46,311 nt of DNA, taken from the NCBI GenBank assembly GCA_964644845.1, contig CAZXXS010000083.1:1-46311 (forward strand). Reading direction: 5' to 3'. Positions 17,022 through 25,365 of this stretch are shown here, in pieces. The number at the start of each line of letters is the position of its first letter. The first letter of the stretch is position 1. The notes beneath the pieces were generated by a model that was not told where the DNA came from, made no database searches, and saw only the letters and a list, made by a program, of their open reading frames with translations. The stretch is from Geothermovivens sp964644845. GTDB taxonomy: Bacteria > Zhuqueibacterota > Zhuqueibacteria > Oleimicrobiales > Geothermoviventaceae. The position numbers and the translations under genes are program-made.

Positions 17022-17445
17022 TTTGGTCACCGCGTACCGGGAGATTGTTCAGGGTGCAAGCCAAGAATCTGTCAAAAACTCAAATTACCCGCTGCAGACT
17101 ACACAGCCTGTCTCCAGAACCGACTTTCTGTTCATGACTTGCCAGCAAAGTGCTGTTACTGGTGTTCCTCGGCTCGTTGGCTTTTCCTGGAAAAGGGCAG
17201 TTTGCGAACTCCGCTGCGCCCGACTTGACACGGTTGCGATAAAAAGACCCGTGTTTCCTCCGTTGAACGCCTGCGAGCAAAACCTGCCTCACGTAGTTCG
17301 AGAGTCAGAACCAGGACGAAAGGCTCCGTCCCGGTGTGTCTTGCGAAGCTAACGTGGTGGGTCGAGGTCTGTTCGGATTCAAAACAGCGCGGCTCTGTTC
17401 TACGTACGAGAAAAGAACACCGAAGTTCCCTGCACAGTGGATGTG
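17022..17445. other. Intergenic region upstream of the TPR gene
   Basis: 424 bases between the amylase stop and the TPR start, both genes on the - strand. A perfect TTGACA -35 box occurs on the - strand (17075-17070), but the best -10 candidate, AACAAT, lies at a 20-base spacing, so the promoter is weakly supported. Just behind the amylase stop a 7-bp hairpin with two G-T pairs precedes TTCTTTTCT on the - strand and may be a weak terminator. No gene is supported. Confidence 0.35.
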
Positions 17446-20415
17446 CTAACGCAAGTAGATGAGCTTAGCCGTGGACAGTTGGGCACCGTACCGGGCCCGT
17501 AACACGTACAAGCCACTGCTCAGACCAGACGATGCAGGGTCCCAGCGAAACCTGCGCACGCCGGTCTGGATCGGCCCGTCCCAAAGGGTTGCCACACGCT
17601 GGCCCAGGCTGTTAAACACGCGCAACGTGAGACGTCCCTTTCTTGGGACGTGTACCGAGAACGCGACGGTGCTGTTGAACGGATTCGGGTGTGGTTGTGT
17701 CAACTTGAACCGCCCTGGAACGCCGCATTTGCGGTCCTCGCGCACGCCCGTCCACAGCCGACGTTGGGTGAAAATGTGCGTTTCCGGCCCGTCGATTTGG
17801 TAGCCAGCGATGCCTGGACCCGTTACGACCACGGTGTCGTCGCGCGTGAACTCGTACCAGGTACCTTCGGCTGGAAAGGGAACGTCCACACTCTGCCGCT
17901 CTCGGCTGAAGTTTGCCACAATCACAACGGATTCGTCAGCCTCCCACCTGTGGTACACGATCGTACGTTTGGAGGTGTACACTCGGTCGATTTTGATGTT
18001 TCGACTCCGCAAGGCCGGTAGCTGGGCTCTTAGTGCAAGGAGACCCCGGTAGTAGGCGAGAATGCCTTTCCAGGGCTCACGAGTCGGTTTGGACCAGTCG
18101 ATTGGATTTTTGCCGACGATTTTCGGCAAGTCCTCACCCCACTCCTGGCCGTGGTAGAGCATCGGTACACCCGCGGCTGTTAGAAGCACTGCACCTGTCA
18201 TTTTCTCGTACTTTACGGCTGTGGCGTAGTCGCACCCGGCGTAAGTGGTGCACTCGTAGATGGTGCGCTGCTCGTCGTGGTTCGTTGTGAAATTGATGAC
18301 ATGCGTCGGGTCGCCAAAGCCGTCGAGGTTGTAGTCCACGGCTTTCGAAGTGCCTGTTGCCCCGAAGCCGCGCAGGTTGAGCTTCATCTGATCGTGGAAA
18401 GTGTCGTGCCATTCGGCGTCGATCGGCGTCTCGCGGACGAGCGCCGGATCTTGAGGCAGGTATTCGGCAATCTGGTAGAACCGTGGATCGGCTTGCTCTA
18501 CGGTGCTGCTGAACGAGCGGATGCCGTCCCAGGAGATGAAACGCAAAGCATCGTAACGGTAACCGTCGATGTGATACTCGTTCATCCAGTACAACACGAC
18601 GTCGCGGAAGAGGCGTTGCGTTGCCGGTTTGGTGTGGTCGAAGTCCGGAAAACCCCAGGGGTTGCCTGAAGCGTGGAAGTAAGGGCTGGCGTCGAGGTCG
18701 TTTAGGTAAAGTTGTGCCAGGGGCGAGGTTGCGTCGACGTGGTTGAAAACCATGTCCATGAACACGGCGATGCCGCGACGGTGGGCTTCGTCCACCAGGC
18801 GTTTCATGTCTTCGGGGGTGCCGTAGGCGGATTCGGGCGCGAAGTAGAAAGCGGGATTGTAGCCCCAGCTGTCGCCGCCGGGGAATTCGTAACAGGGCAT
18901 GAGTTCGATGGCGTTGACTCCCAGTGCCTCCAGGTAGTCCAGTTTGGCCGTCATGCCCGAAAAAGTTCCCGCGAAATCGCCCACGTGGGTTTCGTAAATC
19001 ACGTAACTGTACCAGCTTGGACGCGTGAATCCGGCGTCGTGCCACCGGTAGGGTTCGGCCCCGACTTTCAACACTGCCCGGGCGTTTTCCGGACGCCAGT
19101 CCTCGCGACCCTGGTAGGTCCAGTCCACATCCCGTGCGTACGGGTCAGCCAGGCGCTGGCTGCCATCGATCAGGTACTGGTAGCGGTACGTACCGGGCGA
19201 CAGCGACTTCACCAACCACCACAAACCGTCCTCCGTGCGGTTCATGACGTCGGCGGAACCATCCCAATCGTTGAAGTCGCCGATGAGCGTGACGAACCGT
19301 TTCCCGGGAGCGAAAAGCGCGAATGTGACTGTTCCATCTCCGTTGTCTGTTGCCCCTGGCACTGTGCCAGACGGTGGCGCGGCGATTTCGAAATGAGGTA
19401 GGATCCACACCGACACAACGTCCAGGGCAACCCGTTGCGAAACGCCAAACTTCTTGGCTACAGCCACGATGTCATGTTTGCCGTAGCTGATTCCCTCGGT
19501 GTTCCAGGTCCAGAACAGCTCAGTTCCCGAAGCTACCGTGCGCTGCGCACCATCAATCCACAGCTCGATCACATCGCTCCCCGTCGCAGTAGCCCGAATT
19601 TCAACGTCACCGCTCACAGCGGAGTCAGACGCTGGTTCGGTGATGTGCACGGTGAGGCTTCCGTCCGCCGGCTGAAGGTCTACGGGAATGTGGTAGTCCT
19701 GTCCCTGGTTGTTGTCCCACGTGTCGTCGGCCCAGTGAATCACGAAATCCACTGCCTGTACGACCTGCTGGCCACTGTTGAACGGGCCCACGCGAACTGA
19801 GCACACGCCAGCCGGGCTGGGACCCAAAAGAGGCGTTTCCACTGCGATCCCGTCTGTCCACAGAGCTGTCGCATCGGGCCAGTAGAGACGGATGGGTGTC
19901 GTCCACGGGTGGTCACCGGGATTCACCCCCCAGTGTAGCCAGCCGCCCTGCGTAGCCGGATCGACACGAATGGTGATGGTGTCGTTCACGTTGGGCCGGG
20001 CGGGCTCCCAAGAAATACCAGACACAATTCGGACGTGGTAGTCGTTACCGTTGTTGTTGTCCCACGTGTCGTCAGACCAGTGAATGACGAAATCGAGAAC
20101 GTCCACGGGCTGGTCAGGATTGTCGAACGGGCCAAGCGTGATGCGGCAAGTGCCTGTGGAGTCCGGTCCTTCCAGGGGGCTTTCGACCGCAGCACCATCG
20201 CCCCAGGGTGTGGTGCCTGCCGGCCAGTAGGCTTGAATCGGTTGTTTCCAACCGTTGACCCCCCAGTGGAGCTTACCCGACTTGGTACAATGCCCGATGC
20301 TGATCGTGATTGCAACCGATGGTGTGGGGCTTGGCGGGTCCCACCGAACCTGGGCAAAAAGGACAGAGGGCAGGAAGAAGCCGAGCGAAAGAAGAGCAAC
20401 GACGGACTTTCTCAT
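17446..20415 (-). CDS. Secreted multidomain alpha-amylase (GH13) with CBM25-like modules and C-terminal sorting domain
   Basis: A 989-residue exported glycoside hydrolase. Domains in order: signal peptide 1-22; two tandem starch-binding modules (about 23-128 and 131-240), each with H-W-G-V-N, D-F-V-I-H-W-x-D-D-T-W-D-N-N and D-Y-H as in CBM25; an Ig-like domain (about 245-340); a CBM48-like domain (about 360-450, F-A-P-G-K-R, G-D-F-N-D-W-D); the GH13 barrel (about 475-850); and a C-terminal sorting domain in the last 80 residues (H-P-N-P-F-N, V-F-N-S-L-G-Q-R-V). Active-site residues are nucleophile Asp622 (D-G-Y-R-Y-D-A-L), acid Glu651 (A-E-Y-L-P) and Asp714 (N-H-D). It probably degrades external starch or glycogen, or branched glucans given its GlgB/GlgX-like CBM48. 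It starts 16 bases after nth. Confidence 0.9.
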   Translation of the reverse strand: MRKSVVALLSLGFFLPSVLFAQVRWDPPSPTPSVAITISIGHCTKSGKLHWGVNGWKQPIQAYWPAGTTPWGDGAAVESPLEGPDSTGTCRITLGPFDNPDQPVDVLDFVIHWSDDTWDNNNGNDYHVRIVSGISWEPARPNVNDTITIRVDPATQGGWLHWGVNPGDHPWTTPIRLYWPDATALWTDGIAVETPLLGPSPAGVCSVRVGPFNSGQQVVQAVDFVIHWADDTWDNNQGQDYHIPVDLQPADGSLTVHITEPASDSAVSGDVEIRATATGSDVIELWIDGAQRTVASGTELFWTWNTEGISYGKHDIVAVAKKFGVSQRVALDVVSVWILPHFEIAAPPSGTVPGATDNGDGTVTFALFAPGKRFVTLIGDFNDWDGSADVMNRTEDGLWWLVKSLSPGTYRYQYLIDGSQRLADPYARDVDWTYQGREDWRPENARAVLKVGAEPYRWHDAGFTRPSWYSYVIYETHVGDFAGTFSGMTAKLDYLEALGVNAIELMPCYEFPGGDSWGYNPAFYFAPESAYGTPEDMKRLVDEAHRRGIAVFMDMVFNHVDATSPLAQLYLNDLDASPYFHASGNPWGFPDFDHTKPATQRLFRDVVLYWMNEYHIDGYRYDALRFISWDGIRSFSSTVEQADPRFYQIAEYLPQDPALVRETPIDAEWHDTFHDQMKLNLRGFGATGTSKAVDYNLDGFGDPTHVINFTTNHDEQRTIYECTTYAGCDYATAVKYEKMTGAVLLTAAGVPMLYHGQEWGEDLPKIVGKNPIDWSKPTREPWKGILAYYRGLLALRAQLPALRSRNIKIDRVYTSKRTIVYHRWEADESVVIVANFSRERQSVDVPFPAEGTWYEFTRDDTVVVTGPGIAGYQIDGPETHIFTQRRLWTGVREDRKCGVPGRFKLTQPHPNPFNSTVAFSVHVPRKGRLTLRVFNSLGQRVATLWDGPIQTGVRRFRWDPASSGLSSGLYVLRARYGAQLSTAKLIYLR

Positions 20416-20431
20416 CGGATGCTTTTCCAAG

Positions 20432-21190
20432 CTAAAAAATCTGGTTTTCTGGCAAACTGGCCGCAATTTGGGCGTAGTGGCGGCACTTCTCGCGCAAAGG
20501 GCACACCTTGCAGCTTGGATTTCGGGCTTTGCAAATGGTTCTACCGAGCTTGAGCAGGTTCATGTGAAACGAGTAACTCTTGCCGGGAGGGACGAACTCC
20601 GCCATTTGCCAAAAGGTTTTCACCGGGTCGGCGTTTTCTGGCACAAGACCGAGGCGACGGACGATCCGGTGCACGTGGGTGTCGACGGGGAAAACGTCGC
20701 GACCGCAGGCGAACATGAGAACCACTGCAAGGGTTTTGACGCCGATGCCCTTCAAATGACCGAGCCAGCCGAGTGCCTCGCGAATGTCCATTCCGCAGAG
20801 CTTCTCGAGTTCAAACCCACCGTTGTGTTGCGCCAGCCATCGGAGGATGTCGCGGATGCGGACGCTCTTTTGGTTGGCAAGGCCGGCCACGCGAATTGCC
20901 TCGGCAATCTCGCGTGGATCCGCCGAGGCCACCTCTGCCCAGGTTGGGAATCGTCTTCGGAGTTCGTCGTAAGCGCGATCACGGTTGCGGTCGTTGGTGC
21001 TCTGGGAAAGAACGGTCTTGATCAAGCTGTCGACGGGATTCCGACGTCCTTTCCACACGGGTTCGCCGAAGTGTTCCTCCAGTTTTTCGACGAACCACGC
21101 CGTCTGTTCACGTTTCTGCCGAAGTTCAGCGTCGGCGGAGTTTTCGGGTCGCGGATCGACTCGGGTGCCGGTGTGGGTTTCTCGGGACAT
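20432..21190 (-). CDS. nth: Endonuclease III, DNA glycosylase/AP lyase
   Basis: A 252-residue base-excision repair enzyme removing oxidised pyrimidines. The helix-hairpin-helix L-K-G-I-G-V-K-T carries the catalytic Lys152, and Asp170 lies in V-D-T-H-V. The iron-sulfur loop has Cys220, 227, 230 and 236 in the exact C-x6-C-x2-C-x5-C spacing. It is longer than the usual 210 residues because of an N-terminal extension of about 30 polar residues. The ATG at 21190 is the only credible start; it lies 65 bases inside the L7Ae-type gene, in another frame. Transcribed with ylxR, the L7Ae-type gene and the amylase. Confidence 0.93.
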   Translation of the reverse strand: MSRETHTGTRVDPRPENSADAELRQKREQTAWFVEKLEEHFGEPVWKGRRNPVDSLIKTVLSQSTNDRNRDRAYDELRRRFPTWAEVASADPREIAEAIRVAGLANQKSVRIRDILRWLAQHNGGFELEKLCGMDIREALGWLGHLKGIGVKTLAVVLMFACGRDVFPVDTHVHRIVRRLGLVPENADPVKTFWQMAEFVPPGKSYSFHMNLLKLGRTICKARNPSCKVCPLREKCRHYAQIAASLPENQIF

Positions 21191-21623
21191 AATCGCTCTG
21201 TTCGGATTCTTTTGCGGTTGTTGAATGCTTGGGTGATGGTTTGGTCGGTTTTGCCTCTTTCCTTCGCTTTCTGGAACGGGGCACTTCCGGTACGTGGGCC
21301 TCTTGGGATCGACGGAGAAAATCGAGAAGGGGTTTAGAAAACGTTGGTGTTTCAACCCCAAGTACCCCGACGGGCCCTTTGCCGAGAAGCTGGCCGAAGC
21401 TGATCTTCGTACCGTAGACGAACGCAGGGACGTTGGCGCGGGCTGCGAGCCTGACAAATCGCTGTGTGGTGGATCTGGAAGCGTCGGAGGCCAGGATGAG
21501 CACGCGCAGCCTGCCGCGTCGCAAACTAACCTCGGTGGCTGTGCTTCCCGTGACGAGCTTCCGCGCCTTGTGTGCGAACCCAAGGAGCACGTCAATTTTG
21601 TGACTCAAGTTGTTTTCGGACAT
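21126..21623 (-). CDS. L7Ae/YlxQ-type RNA-binding protein with basic tail
   Basis: A 165-residue protein. Residues 1-100 match the L7Ae/L30e/YlxQ fold: F-A-H-K-A-R-K-L-V-T-G, L-R-V-L-I-L-A-S-D-A-S, V-P-A-F-V-Y-G-T-K, L-G-K-G-P-V-G-V-L-G-V. Such proteins bind kink-turn RNA and associate with ribosomes. Unlike normal YlxQ (about 100 residues) it has a 60-residue Lys/Arg/Ser-rich tail that overlaps the nth start by 65 bases. It overlaps ylxR by 32 bases, so translation is probably coupled. The usual nusA-infB context is not seen here. Confidence 0.85.
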   Translation of the reverse strand: MSENNLSHKIDVLLGFAHKARKLVTGSTATEVSLRRGRLRVLILASDASRSTTQRFVRLAARANVPAFVYGTKISFGQLLGKGPVGVLGVETPTFSKPLLDFLRRSQEAHVPEVPRSRKRRKEAKPTKPSPKHSTTAKESEQSDYVPRNPHRHPSRSATRKLRRR

Positions 21624-21945
21624 AAGCAGTCACTTCCTCGTAAAAGTCGCGTGGCACGGACTGTCGGAAGGAGCGGTCCAGAGCCTTGCGTTTCTTCATT
21701 CGCGCGGCGCATTCCAGTTTCAAACAGATATACGCCCCCCGCCCGGGTTTTCGTTGTTTCGGGTCAATCTCAAAATTGCCCTCAGGCGTCCGAACCAGGC
21801 GCAAGAGCTCGCTCTTGGGGCGAATCGAGCGACAGCCCACGCACGTTCGGAGCGGGATGTGTTTGTCCGTGTGTTTGTTCAACGCGACAACCGAAATCGT
21901 GTTCAGTAAGAACTTGATGAAGCAGTTTTTGACGACCTGCGTCAA
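21592..21945 (-). CDS. ylxR: YlxR family RNA-binding protein
   Basis: A 117-residue (or shorter) member of the YlxR/DUF448 family, recognised by the R-T-C-V-G-C-R motif, the K-S-E-L-L-R-L-V-R strand, D-P-K-Q-R-K-P-G-R-G-A-Y-I-C, and a C-terminal R-S-F-R-Q segment. YlxR is a small nucleic-acid-binding protein normally encoded between nusA and infB together with YlxQ. The start is uncertain: TTG at 21945 gives the listed length, TTG at 21882 would remove 21 residues that are not conserved in the family, and neither has a convincing ribosome binding site. Confidence 0.85.
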   Translation of the reverse strand: MTQVVKNCFIKFLLNTISVVALNKHTDKHIPLRTCVGCRSIRPKSELLRLVRTPEGNFEIDPKQRKPGRGAYICLKLECAARMKKRKALDRSFRQSVPRDFYEEVTAYVRKQLESQN

Positions 21946-21993
21946 GATCTGAGTCCGACGTCCTCACGATTTGGCGGTTTGCTCCTTGGGGAA

Positions 21994-22548
21994 TCAGAAC
22001 TCCCACGGTTTGGCCACGATTTCTCGCACACGCACGTCGAAAAAGCGGTTTGACGGTTGCGCCTTGACCACGGCAACGGTGTCGGCTCCACGGCCTGTTC
22101 CTGCCACGGTCACGAGGTCCTCCGGAGGCACAACACCAGCATCGCAAGCCATGCAAGCGATTTCAACGCACACCTTCACGCCTTCGCACAGGATGCGCAG
22201 GCTGTTTGCCACCAGGTCCGTGTCGCTGCCACCAAGGCGATCGCGGATGGCTCTGCTGATCGTGCGAAAGGGCATCGTTCCAGTGATCACGGGCACACCT
22301 GCGCGCTGCAGCTGCTCACGGAGCTCGGGGTCGAACTGCTGTTCCCCGGGCCTCTTAAACCCCGTGTTGTGAGTCACGATCACGAGCTGCACGGGGTGGC
22401 TACGGAACATGTTGAACGCGATTCGCGCCGTGTCACCGTAAGTGGACGCCACCACCAGGTGTCGAAGCCCGTACTTTTCAGCCGCGTCGAAGGCGATGGC
22501 CAGGCTTTCTTCCGTGTTTTCCGGACCGGCTTTAGGAAACGTCGGCAT
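21994..22548 (-). CDS. Stand-alone pyruvate kinase alpha/beta (C-terminal) domain protein
   Basis: A 184-residue protein equal to the C-terminal PK_C domain of pyruvate kinase without the catalytic barrel. Visible are G-P-E-N-T-E-E-S, V-V-A-S-T-Y-G-D-T-A-R, V-T-H-N-T-G-F-K-R-P-G, C-x-E-G-V-K-V-C-V-E-I-A and G-T-G-R-G-A-D-T. It belongs to a widespread uncharacterised family of such single-domain proteins; a nucleotide- or sugar-phosphate-sensing role is only a guess. It starts three bases after the FabK-like gene, so the two are co-translated. Confidence 0.85.
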   Translation of the reverse strand: MPTFPKAGPENTEESLAIAFDAAEKYGLRHLVVASTYGDTARIAFNMFRSHPVQLVIVTHNTGFKRPGEQQFDPELREQLQRAGVPVITGTMPFRTISRAIRDRLGGSDTDLVANSLRILCEGVKVCVEIACMACDAGVVPPEDLVTVAGTGRGADTVAVVKAQPSNRFFDVRVREIVAKPWEF

Positions 22549-22551
22549 CGC

Positions 22552-23526
22552 CTACCTCCGTTGCTGCAGTTCCTCCAGCCTTTTGAGCACTTGGCGGTAC
22601 CCGTCGAGGAACTCTTCAAAGATGAGTTCCACCGTGCGCAGCGACTTAACAAGCCCTGCACTCTGCCCCGCTTCCAGAAGGCCCTCGCTGAGGTCCCCGT
22701 CGATGATGCCGAGGCGCGAACGGCCTTCGCCAAGCATTTCGCGAAGCTGGGGTTCCTGGACACCGCGTTGTTCAGCGCGCAGAAGCTGTTCAGCAAAGGC
22801 GTTTCGAATCACCCGCGTTGGCTGAATGGAGCGCGTCACTACCACGGTGGCTGCGTCTTCCGCTCGAACGATTGCGTTCTTGTAGTAAATGCTGCAGTTT
22901 GCTTCAACCGTAGCGGCGAAACGTGTACCGATTTGCACAGCTTCGGCTCCTAAAGCGAGGGCTGCCACGAAACCTCTTGCGTCGGCAATTCCGCCTGCCG
23001 CAATCACCGGAATCTGGAGGGCATCGACCACCTGAGGCACAAGTGTCAGGGTGCAGGTTTCTTCGTGGCTCACGTGTCCGCCAGCTTCCCACCCTTCGGC
23101 CACCACGGCATCGACACCCGCCCGCTCTGCCTTAAGTGCGTGACGGACGCTTGGAACGACGTGGATAACCGTAACTTCCTTTTCTTTGAGCTGTGGTGTG
23201 AATACGGCCGGGTTGCCGGCGGACGTGAAAACAATTTTCACGTCCTGTTCAAGACAAATGCGGATGAGTTTGGCCGCGTCTGGGCGGGTCATGGGCACGT
23301 TCACCGCGAAAGGCTTGGACGTACCCGCCCTGACGGCCATGATTTCGCCCACAAGCTGCGACGGCGTCATCGAGCCTGCGCCAATTACGCCCAGCCCACC
23401 GGCTTCGCTGACGGGTACGACGAGATTGTGGTCAGCAACCCAGGCCATGCCCCCCTGGATGATGGGATGTTCAATGCCAAGGAGTTCGGTAACACGTGTT
23501 TTCAGTTTGGGAAGCACTTTGGCCAT
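22552..23526 (-). CDS. FMN-dependent enoyl-ACP reductase II / nitronate monooxygenase family protein
   Basis: A 324-residue TIM-barrel flavoprotein. H-P-I-I-Q-G-G-M-A-W, A-G-G-L-G-V-I-G-A-G, N-V-P-M-T, E-G-W-E-A-G-G-H with His151, I-P-V-I-A-A-G-G-I-A-D and Q-I-G-T-R-F-A follow the FabK/NMO order. FabK reduces enoyl-ACP in fatty acid synthesis, while NMO oxidises nitronates; the active-site His is shared. The H-V-S-H-E-E-T-C-T-L loop leans to FabK-like members, but the assignment stays at family level. Coupled to the PK_C-domain protein and 47 bases behind the polynucleotide kinase. Confidence 0.85.
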   Translation of the reverse strand: MAKVLPKLKTRVTELLGIEHPIIQGGMAWVADHNLVVPVSEAGGLGVIGAGSMTPSQLVGEIMAVRAGTSKPFAVNVPMTRPDAAKLIRICLEQDVKIVFTSAGNPAVFTPQLKEKEVTVIHVVPSVRHALKAERAGVDAVVAEGWEAGGHVSHEETCTLTLVPQVVDALQIPVIAAGGIADARGFVAALALGAEAVQIGTRFAATVEANCSIYYKNAIVRAEDAATVVVTRSIQPTRVIRNAFAEQLLRAEQRGVQEPQLREMLGEGRSRLGIIDGDLSEGLLEAGQSAGLVKSLRTVELIFEEFLDGYRQVLKRLEELQQRR

Positions 23527-23573
23527 GATTTTGTGTCCTCGCAGCTTTCCGGTTGTGCGGCAGCCACCTGCAG

Positions 23574-24614
23574 TTACACCGGGATTTTCGCTCCGATTCG
23601 GAGAAGACTGCCGTGTCCCCGGGTGAAGCGTTTGCCTAACAGACGAATTGTTCTCGTGCGAAAATCCACCGACAAAAGTTTCCCGACCGCCACGGCATCG
23701 CCTGGCTCGCGCTCAACGGCGCACAGTCTACCCACCCAGGCATCAATGGGAAGGAAACGCACCCCTCTTTGCCTGGAAGCAGGCACTGATTCCGCGTAGC
23801 GCTTCGCCTGCCAGGACGCCCGAACGACGAAGGTCAGCCCTGCCGTTCGTTCGGCGTGAACCAGCGTCATTTGCAGGCGCTGTTCCAGTTCTGCACGTTC
23901 TGCCTGGTTCAGTGGAACACCAGACTGGAACCAGTTTCGTCCCCACAGGAAGAGGTCGGGGAAAGGAAAACTCAGCTCGCTGCAGCCCGCTAAGAACTCG
24001 CGAAACCGAACCTCCCTGTAGGCGCGCCTTTCGGCGGTGTCGCGTTCCCGTACGCCAGCGGGAACACGAAGTCTGTGAACACGCACTCCGTGCAACCCCG
24101 AGAGAACGGTTGACAGTGGCCCAAGTTCCTGCTTTTTCCGGAAAAGGACCAGATGCCGTGGACGCAGGAGCTGGGCCTTGGACGTTTTCAGCTGAAACCC
24201 GGTCCACCCGCGGACCAACCCGGTCGAATCGACAACAACCAGCTGCGAATCGTGTTGTAGAGCCCGGTCGACCAGGGCGTGTGTGCCGGTGATTACCTCG
24301 GGTAAGTGTCCAGCGGGCGAAAACGCTCCGATGAACCACAGGGCCTGCTCTCGCAGAGCACCACGCGTCGAGACGATAGCCCAGCCAATGCAGCCCGGTG
24401 GTCCCACGGTGGACTGTCCGATGTCCGCGTCCACGTAGCTGACCCGCAAGCCGGCCTTTACGCCATCAAGCGCAAGGAGTTTACAGAACGTAGTTTTCCC
24501 GGAACTTGTGCCCCCTACCACCAGAATAACACCGGGATTTTCTACGATTCTTCGCAGTGCCAGCGACCAGGACGGCGGTATTTCGAGATCTGTGTGGCCT
24601 GAGAGCTCGACCAA
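23574..24614 (-). CDS. Clp1/Nol9-type polynucleotide 5'-kinase family ATPase
   Basis: A 346-residue P-loop protein resembling the Clp1/Grc3/Nol9 5'-hydroxyl polynucleotide kinases. The Walker A loop G-G-T-S-S-G-K-T lies at 34-41. The family hallmark D-A-D-I-G-Q-S, then V-G-P-P-G-C, lies at 62-74, followed by V-V-V-D-S-T-G-L-V-R-G near 130-140. The C-terminal third is beta-rich, as in archaeal homologues. It would phosphorylate the 5'-OH of RNA or DNA. TTG at 24614 is the only possible start before the P-loop and has no clear ribosome binding site; the gene begins ten bases after plsC, so it may rely on coupling. A bacterial member is unusual. Confidence 0.75.
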   Translation of the reverse strand: MVELSGHTDLEIPPSWSLALRRIVENPGVILVVGGTSSGKTTFCKLLALDGVKAGLRVSYVDADIGQSTVGPPGCIGWAIVSTRGALREQALWFIGAFSPAGHLPEVITGTHALVDRALQHDSQLVVVDSTGLVRGWTGFQLKTSKAQLLRPRHLVLFRKKQELGPLSTVLSGLHGVRVHRLRVPAGVRERDTAERRAYREVRFREFLAGCSELSFPFPDLFLWGRNWFQSGVPLNQAERAELEQRLQMTLVHAERTAGLTFVVRASWQAKRYAESVPASRQRGVRFLPIDAWVGRLCAVEREPGDAVAVGKLLSVDFRTRTIRLLGKRFTRGHGSLLRIGAKIPV

Positions 24615-24624
24615 AGCTACACAC

Positions 24625-25365
24625 TCACGCGTTTTTGTCGGCGGAACCCCGGGAGTCTTGCCCGTCTTCGAGGAGCGCCTCCACGCGTTGGCGCAGAAGA
24701 TGACGAAGCTCGGAATCGCTCAATTGCTTGATCTCCTCTGCACGAACAGGTCGGCCGATTTTGAGAACGACTTTGTCCGGCCGAATGTGCCAGGAACTTT
24801 TCCGCTTGATTCGGTAAGCCCCGACCAGCGCCACGGGCACAACGTCGAGCCCCAGGTCCTTTGCAAATCGAAAGGGGGCCCGTGTGAACGAGCCCAGCCG
24901 ACCGGTGAGCGTGCGGTGCCCCTCGGGCAGGATAACAACGGAGATGCCCTGGCGGATCAGACGGCCGGCTTTGTCGTAACTTTCAAGAACGCTCCGCCCG
25001 GGGCGCTGGCGAATGGGCACGTTGCCAATCCTGCGGATCACGGCTCCGTACAGCGGCCAGCGAAAATGGCTTTCCAGCTCAACGCCGCGTACGGGCCGGG
25101 GCAGGTAGCCGCCGTAAACAAATGGATCGAAAATGTTTACGTGATTCCCGACGAAAAGAAAGGGACCGCCCGTCAAAGGGGTCTCGTGTTCAACCTGCAC
25201 ACGAACGCCGGTTGCCCACAGGACCGCGCGACATCCCCACCTGATCACCCGGTTCAGGTGCCGTGTGGGAAGCAGAAAAGCAGCGATAAGCACAGTAAGC
25301 GCGGCAACGGCGAAGACAGCGAGGCCAAGAACCCAGCGGATGAGCGAGATGGCGGTTGTTTTCAC
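24625..25365 (-). CDS. plsC: 1-acyl-sn-glycerol-3-phosphate acyltransferase family protein
   Basis: A 246-residue membrane-bound acyltransferase that would convert lysophosphatidate to phosphatidate. One transmembrane helix spans about 9-32. The catalytic N-H-V-N-I-F-D (His75, Asp80) follows at 74-80, then I-G-N-V-P-I-R and the L-P-E-G-H-R-T substrate-binding motif. The GTG start at 25365 overlaps the stop of the lipid kinase gene by four bases (GTGA), which fixes the start and shows coupling. Together with GpsA and the lipid kinase it points to phosphatidate metabolism. Confidence 0.88.
   Translation of the reverse strand: MKTTAISLIRWVLGLAVFAVAALTVLIAAFLLPTRHLNRVIRWGCRAVLWATGVRVQVEHETPLTGGPFLFVGNHVNIFDPFVYGGYLPRPVRGVELESHFRWPLYGAVIRRIGNVPIRQRPGRSVLESYDKAGRLIRQGISVVILPEGHRTLTGRLGSFTRAPFRFAKDLGLDVVPVALVGAYRIKRKSSWHIRPDKVVLKIGRPVRAEEIKQLSDSELRHLLRQRVEALLEDGQDSRGSADKNA

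Noticed and set aside
17224..17260. TTGACA-like promoter on the + strand between amylase and TPR genes
   Set aside because: No -10 box at acceptable spacing and no + strand gene follows.
20255..21337. 360-codon open frame on the + strand
   Set aside because: Antisense to nth and the start of the amylase, whose active-site and iron-sulfur motifs are unambiguous.
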